From contig NZ_JAXMIH010000008.1 of NCBI RefSeq assembly GCF_034366625.1, positions 372,001-436,000 on the forward strand: DNA of 64,000 bases, in the 5' to 3' direction. Under the pieces are notes generated by a model that ran no database searches, was not told where the DNA came from, and saw only the letters and a list, made by a program, of their open reading frames with translations. This document shows, piece by piece, positions 61,654 to 64,000 of the stretch. The number at the start of each line of letters is the position of its first letter. Positions within the stretch are counted from its first letter, which is position 1. This DNA comes from Prosthecobacter sp. GTDB lineage: Bacteria > Verrucomicrobiota > Verrucomicrobiia > Verrucomicrobiales > Verrucomicrobiaceae. Made by a program: the position numbers and the translations under genes.

Positions 61654-63507
61654 ATGAATGATCCATCGAACCCTCTGCCGCCACCGAAAACCACCGGTGG
61701 TGGCTGGCGCTGGGAACCGCCTGCGCCGGAGGAGTTGCAGCTCATGCTGCCTCAGTATGAGGTGCAGATGCTGATCGGCCGCGGCGGCATGGGTGCGGTG
61801 TACAAAGGCGTGCAGCTCAGTCTGGAGCGTCCGGTGGCGATCAAGCTGCTCCCACCGGCCATCGAGCAGCAGGACGTTGCTTTTGCCGAGCGCTTTAAAA
61901 ACGAGGCGAAGCTCATGGGGAGGATGAATCACCCTGCCATCGTCAGTGTGTATGATTTCGGCCGCACCACCGACGGCCAGCTCTACTTCGTCATGGAGTT
62001 CGTCGATGGCACCGACGTGCAGCGCATGATCGCCCGCGAGGGGCGCCTGCCGCCGGAGCATGCGCTGGCCGTCACCGCCCATCTGTGCGACGCGCTCGGC
62101 TACGCGCACAAGCAGGGCATCGTGCATCGCGACATCAAGCCGTCCAATGTGCTCATCGACATGGAGGGTCGCGTCAAAGTCGCCGACTTCGGCCTGGCCA
62201 AGCTCACCAACAACGCGCTGAACTCCGGCCTCACGCAAACCGGCATGGCGATGGGCACGCCGGATTATGTGGCTCCCGAAACGCTCACGCTCGGTAGTGA
62301 AGTGGACGGACGTGCGGACATCTATGCCGTCGGGGTCATGCTGTATCAGATGCTCACCGGCGACATTCCGCGCGGCATGTTCAAAATGCCGTCGCAGAAG
62401 TTTCAGAGCATTGATCCACGCTTCGACGCCATCATCCGCCGCGCCTTGGAGCACGATCGTGAGGAGCGTTATCAAAGCAGTCACGAACTGCGCATGGCGC
62501 TGGATGTGATCCTGACCACGCCGCGTGCGGAACCTGGCCAGCAATCCAGCGCCGCGTTGCCCAAGCAGCAGATGCCGGCTCAGGCGCCCGGCCGCACGGT
62601 GGTGCCCTCGTCCCGCAATCCGGCTTCAGCGCCGCAACGTCGGCCTGCGCCGGAATTTGAGCCCCCGCTGCCAGTGTCATCACCGCAGCAGTCTTCGACC
62701 ATGCCTTATGTCATCGCCGCAGTGGCGATGCTGGGTTTTGGCGGCTGGTTCATTCTGCAAAAAAACCAGCCGCAGGGGCAGGAGGTTGCTCCCGTCACGG
62801 CGGACACGGTCGCGGCGGGTAACAACCCTTTTGAGTCATCAGCCTCCACGACGAGTTCTGCTCCTTCCACCCCCACAACTCCCGAGCGTTTGCCGCCGCC
62901 CTCCATGTCACCACCAGCGGCGACTTCCAGCACCTCCACGACCACGCGTCCATCTTCCTCCAGCAGTGTCAGCACTCCGGCGCCCAAACCGTCAATGACG
63001 ACGCCCAAAACGGCCACGCCAGCGGTTCCAGCCTCCAGTGGCATCTCCGACCGCCTCGCCGTGCTGGAGTCACAGTTTCAAACCGCCTTCGAGCGCGATG
63101 TGAACACGGTCTTTACCGATCAACTCGCCACGCTGGGCACAGGTTACGTGGCGGCGCTCGACCGTGCCATGCAGGATGCGAGCAAGGCTGGCAGGCTCGA
63201 TGAGGCCATCGCCCTGCGTGAGGAGAAGCAGCGTTTCACCACGCACAAGTTAATGCCGTCCATCGACCCCTCCGGCCTGCACAGCTCGGTGGTAAAGCTC
63301 CGTACCACCTATCGCAGCGCGGAGAAAAACTACTCGGTTCAAAAAGACGCCTTGTCCCTGCCGCTCTACGACCGCTACATCGAGGTGCTCTCCGTTTTGG
63401 AAAAGGAACTCCTCGCCCAGGGCAAGAACGCCGATGCCTCCCGCGTCCGCATCAAGCGGGACGACGTCACCGCCCGCCGCAAGCAGCGCGCGGCCAAGGT
63501 CTCCTGA
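61654..63507 (+). CDS. Membrane-bound Ser/Thr protein kinase (PknB type)
   Basis: 617 residues. Kinase domain residues about 34-285: Gly loop IGRGGMGAVYKG, VAIKLLPP (Lys), IVHRDIKPSNVLID, VADFGLAKLT, GTPDYVAPE. A Pro/Ser-rich linker, one membrane span (MPYVIAAVAMLGFGGWFIL, from residue 350), a Thr/Ser/Pro-rich stalk and an outer helical domain (residues about 460-610) follow. The outer part is not PASTA; it resembles coiled segments in PVC kinases. FHA proteins at 39.6-43.9 kb are possible partners. Confidence 0.93.
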   Translation: MNDPSNPLPPPKTTGGGWRWEPPAPEELQLMLPQYEVQMLIGRGGMGAVYKGVQLSLERPVAIKLLPPAIEQQDVAFAERFKNEAKLMGRMNHPAIVSVYDFGRTTDGQLYFVMEFVDGTDVQRMIAREGRLPPEHALAVTAHLCDALGYAHKQGIVHRDIKPSNVLIDMEGRVKVADFGLAKLTNNALNSGLTQTGMAMGTPDYVAPETLTLGSEVDGRADIYAVGVMLYQMLTGDIPRGMFKMPSQKFQSIDPRFDAIIRRALEHDREERYQSSHELRMALDVILTTPRAEPGQQSSAALPKQQMPAQAPGRTVVPSSRNPASAPQRRPAPEFEPPLPVSSPQQSSTMPYVIAAVAMLGFGGWFILQKNQPQGQEVAPVTADTVAAGNNPFESSASTTSSAPSTPTTPERLPPPSMSPPAATSSTSTTTRPSSSSSVSTPAPKPSMTTPKTATPAVPASSGISDRLAVLESQFQTAFERDVNTVFTDQLATLGTGYVAALDRAMQDASKAGRLDEAIALREEKQRFTTHKLMPSIDPSGLHSSVVKLRTTYRSAEKNYSVQKDALSLPLYDRYIEVLSVLEKELLAQGKNADASRVRIKRDDVTARRKQRAAKVS

Positions 63508-63522
63508 TCACGCTCCAAGCTC

Positions 63523-63849
63523 ATGCCCTGGTTCCACCTCATCATCGCCGGACTCCTCGAAGTCGCCTGGGCCATCGGTTTGAAGCAGACGGATGGCTGG
63601 ACGCGCCTTTGGCCGAGTGTGATCACCGCGCTGCTCATGATCGCCAGCTTCTTCTTTCTCTCGCTCGCGCTGCGTTCGCTGCCCCTCGGCACGTCCTACG
63701 CCATCTGGACCGGCATCGGAGCCGTCGGCACCGCCTTGATCGGCATCTTCGTCTTTGACGAGCCCCGCACCGCCGCCCGCATCGTTTGTATCGTCCTGAT
63801 CGTCGCCGGAATCGTAGGTTTGAAGCTCGCCAGCACCCCGCAGGCATGA
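63523..63849 (+). CDS. SMR-family transporter (Gdx/SugE-like)
   Basis: 108 residues with four membrane helices. The essential Glu is in IIAGLLEVAWAIGLK, and GTSYAIWTGIGAVGTALIGI is the SMR signature. The Gly-Leu-Leu-Glu context and W-x-x-x-K-Q fit the Gdx (guanidinium exporter) branch. Only 15 bp separate it from the kinase gene, so no guanidine riboswitch can precede it directly. Confidence 0.88.
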   Translation: MPWFHLIIAGLLEVAWAIGLKQTDGWTRLWPSVITALLMIASFFFLSLALRSLPLGTSYAIWTGIGAVGTALIGIFVFDEPRTAARIVCIVLIVAGIVGLKLASTPQA

Positions 63850-63929
63850 TTCGGTCATTCTGCATTCGTCATTCATCATTTCCCTCCCCTGTTTGACAAG
63901 CCGCCCCCCAACCTCTTCATTCCACGCCC

Positions 63930-64000
63930 ATGACATCCGATTTCCCCACCTCCATCGCCCCGCACGCCAGCTACATGGTCCCCACCGTCATCGAGTCCGA
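63930..64000 (+). CDS. clpP: Start of ATP-dependent Clp protease proteolytic subunit, cut by the window edge
   Basis: Only 23 codons are present: a short leader (MTSDFPTSIAPHAS) followed by YMVPTVIES, which matches the YxVPxVIExT block at the start of ClpP. TTGACA at 63893-63898 could be a -35 box, with a weak -10 about 17 bases on. The call rests on this short stretch alone. Confidence 0.55.
   Translation, partial: MTSDFPTSIAPHASYMVPTVIES

Noticed and set aside
63508..63522. Guanidine riboswitch before the Gdx-like transporter
   Set aside because: Only 15 bp separate it from the kinase gene, too short for an aptamer.

Overview
This is a GC-rich, densely coded bacterial chromosome segment. 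The gene content points to a Gram-negative member of the PVC group, most likely Verrucomicrobia (Verrucomicrobiales). The signs are a Pirellula/Verrucomicrobium-type membrane-bound dehydrogenase fused to an SGNH domain, a Cys-type sulfatase, a ThuA protein, a PEP-CTERM protein, many large secreted TPR proteins, weak or absent Shine-Dalgarno sequences, and several families of palindromic intergenic repeats. The taxonomic call is inference; no rRNA gene is present.

Layout. 1-9.8 kb: a truncated secreted TPR protein, an SGNH protein lacking its nucleophile, trmB, a RAYT transposase between two REP-like hairpins, a 1,030-residue SGNH/dehydrogenase/cupredoxin fusion that carries a repeat element in frame, and small genes. 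9.8-16.1 kb: LysM protein and a divergent cell-wall amidase, a polar amino-acid ABC permease and ATPase, and secreted or membrane proteins of unknown function. 16.1-20.7 kb: a minus-strand operon encoding a YdbH-like AsmA-type bridge protein, a YnbE::YdbL fusion lipoprotein, a small membrane protein and an L,D-transpeptidase. 20.7-23.6 kb: type II NADH dehydrogenase and a sulfatase. 23.6-29.6 kb: an accessory stretch with a Sel1-repeat gene between two copies of an intergenic repeat, a DUF2971 gene, a 21-bp degenerate tandem repeat and a modular wall hydrolase. 29.6-39.4 kb: xylose isomerase, MHS transporter, ThuA, SGNH protein, a second DUF2971 gene, esterase, HicBA, DEAD-box helicase and AlkA-like glycosylase. 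39.5-46.6 kb: two tandem FHA/coiled-coil paralogues, an orphan Vsr endonuclease and a UbiB-family kinase. 46.7-56.7 kb: xylulokinase, then a STAS-MlaE-MlaF-MlaD-phosphatase/kinase cluster, an acyltransferase, a zinc-ribbon protein, an RluE-type pseudouridine synthase and a TPR protein. 56.8-64 kb: PEP-CTERM/CHRD protein, aspartate kinase, the prs-rplY-pth-rpsF operon, a Ser/Thr protein kinase, an SMR transporter and the start of clpP.

Themes. Two separate outer-membrane lipid transport loci (YdbH/YnbE/YdbL type and Mla type) lie in one window. Both are unusual: the first has a lipoprotein fusion, and the second has a STAS protein at one end and an RsbU-like phosphatase with an RsbW-like domain at the other. 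This suggests that partner switching controls Mla transport. Several distinct repeat families are scattered between genes, and one lies within a gene. No rRNA, tRNA or CRISPR was recognised.
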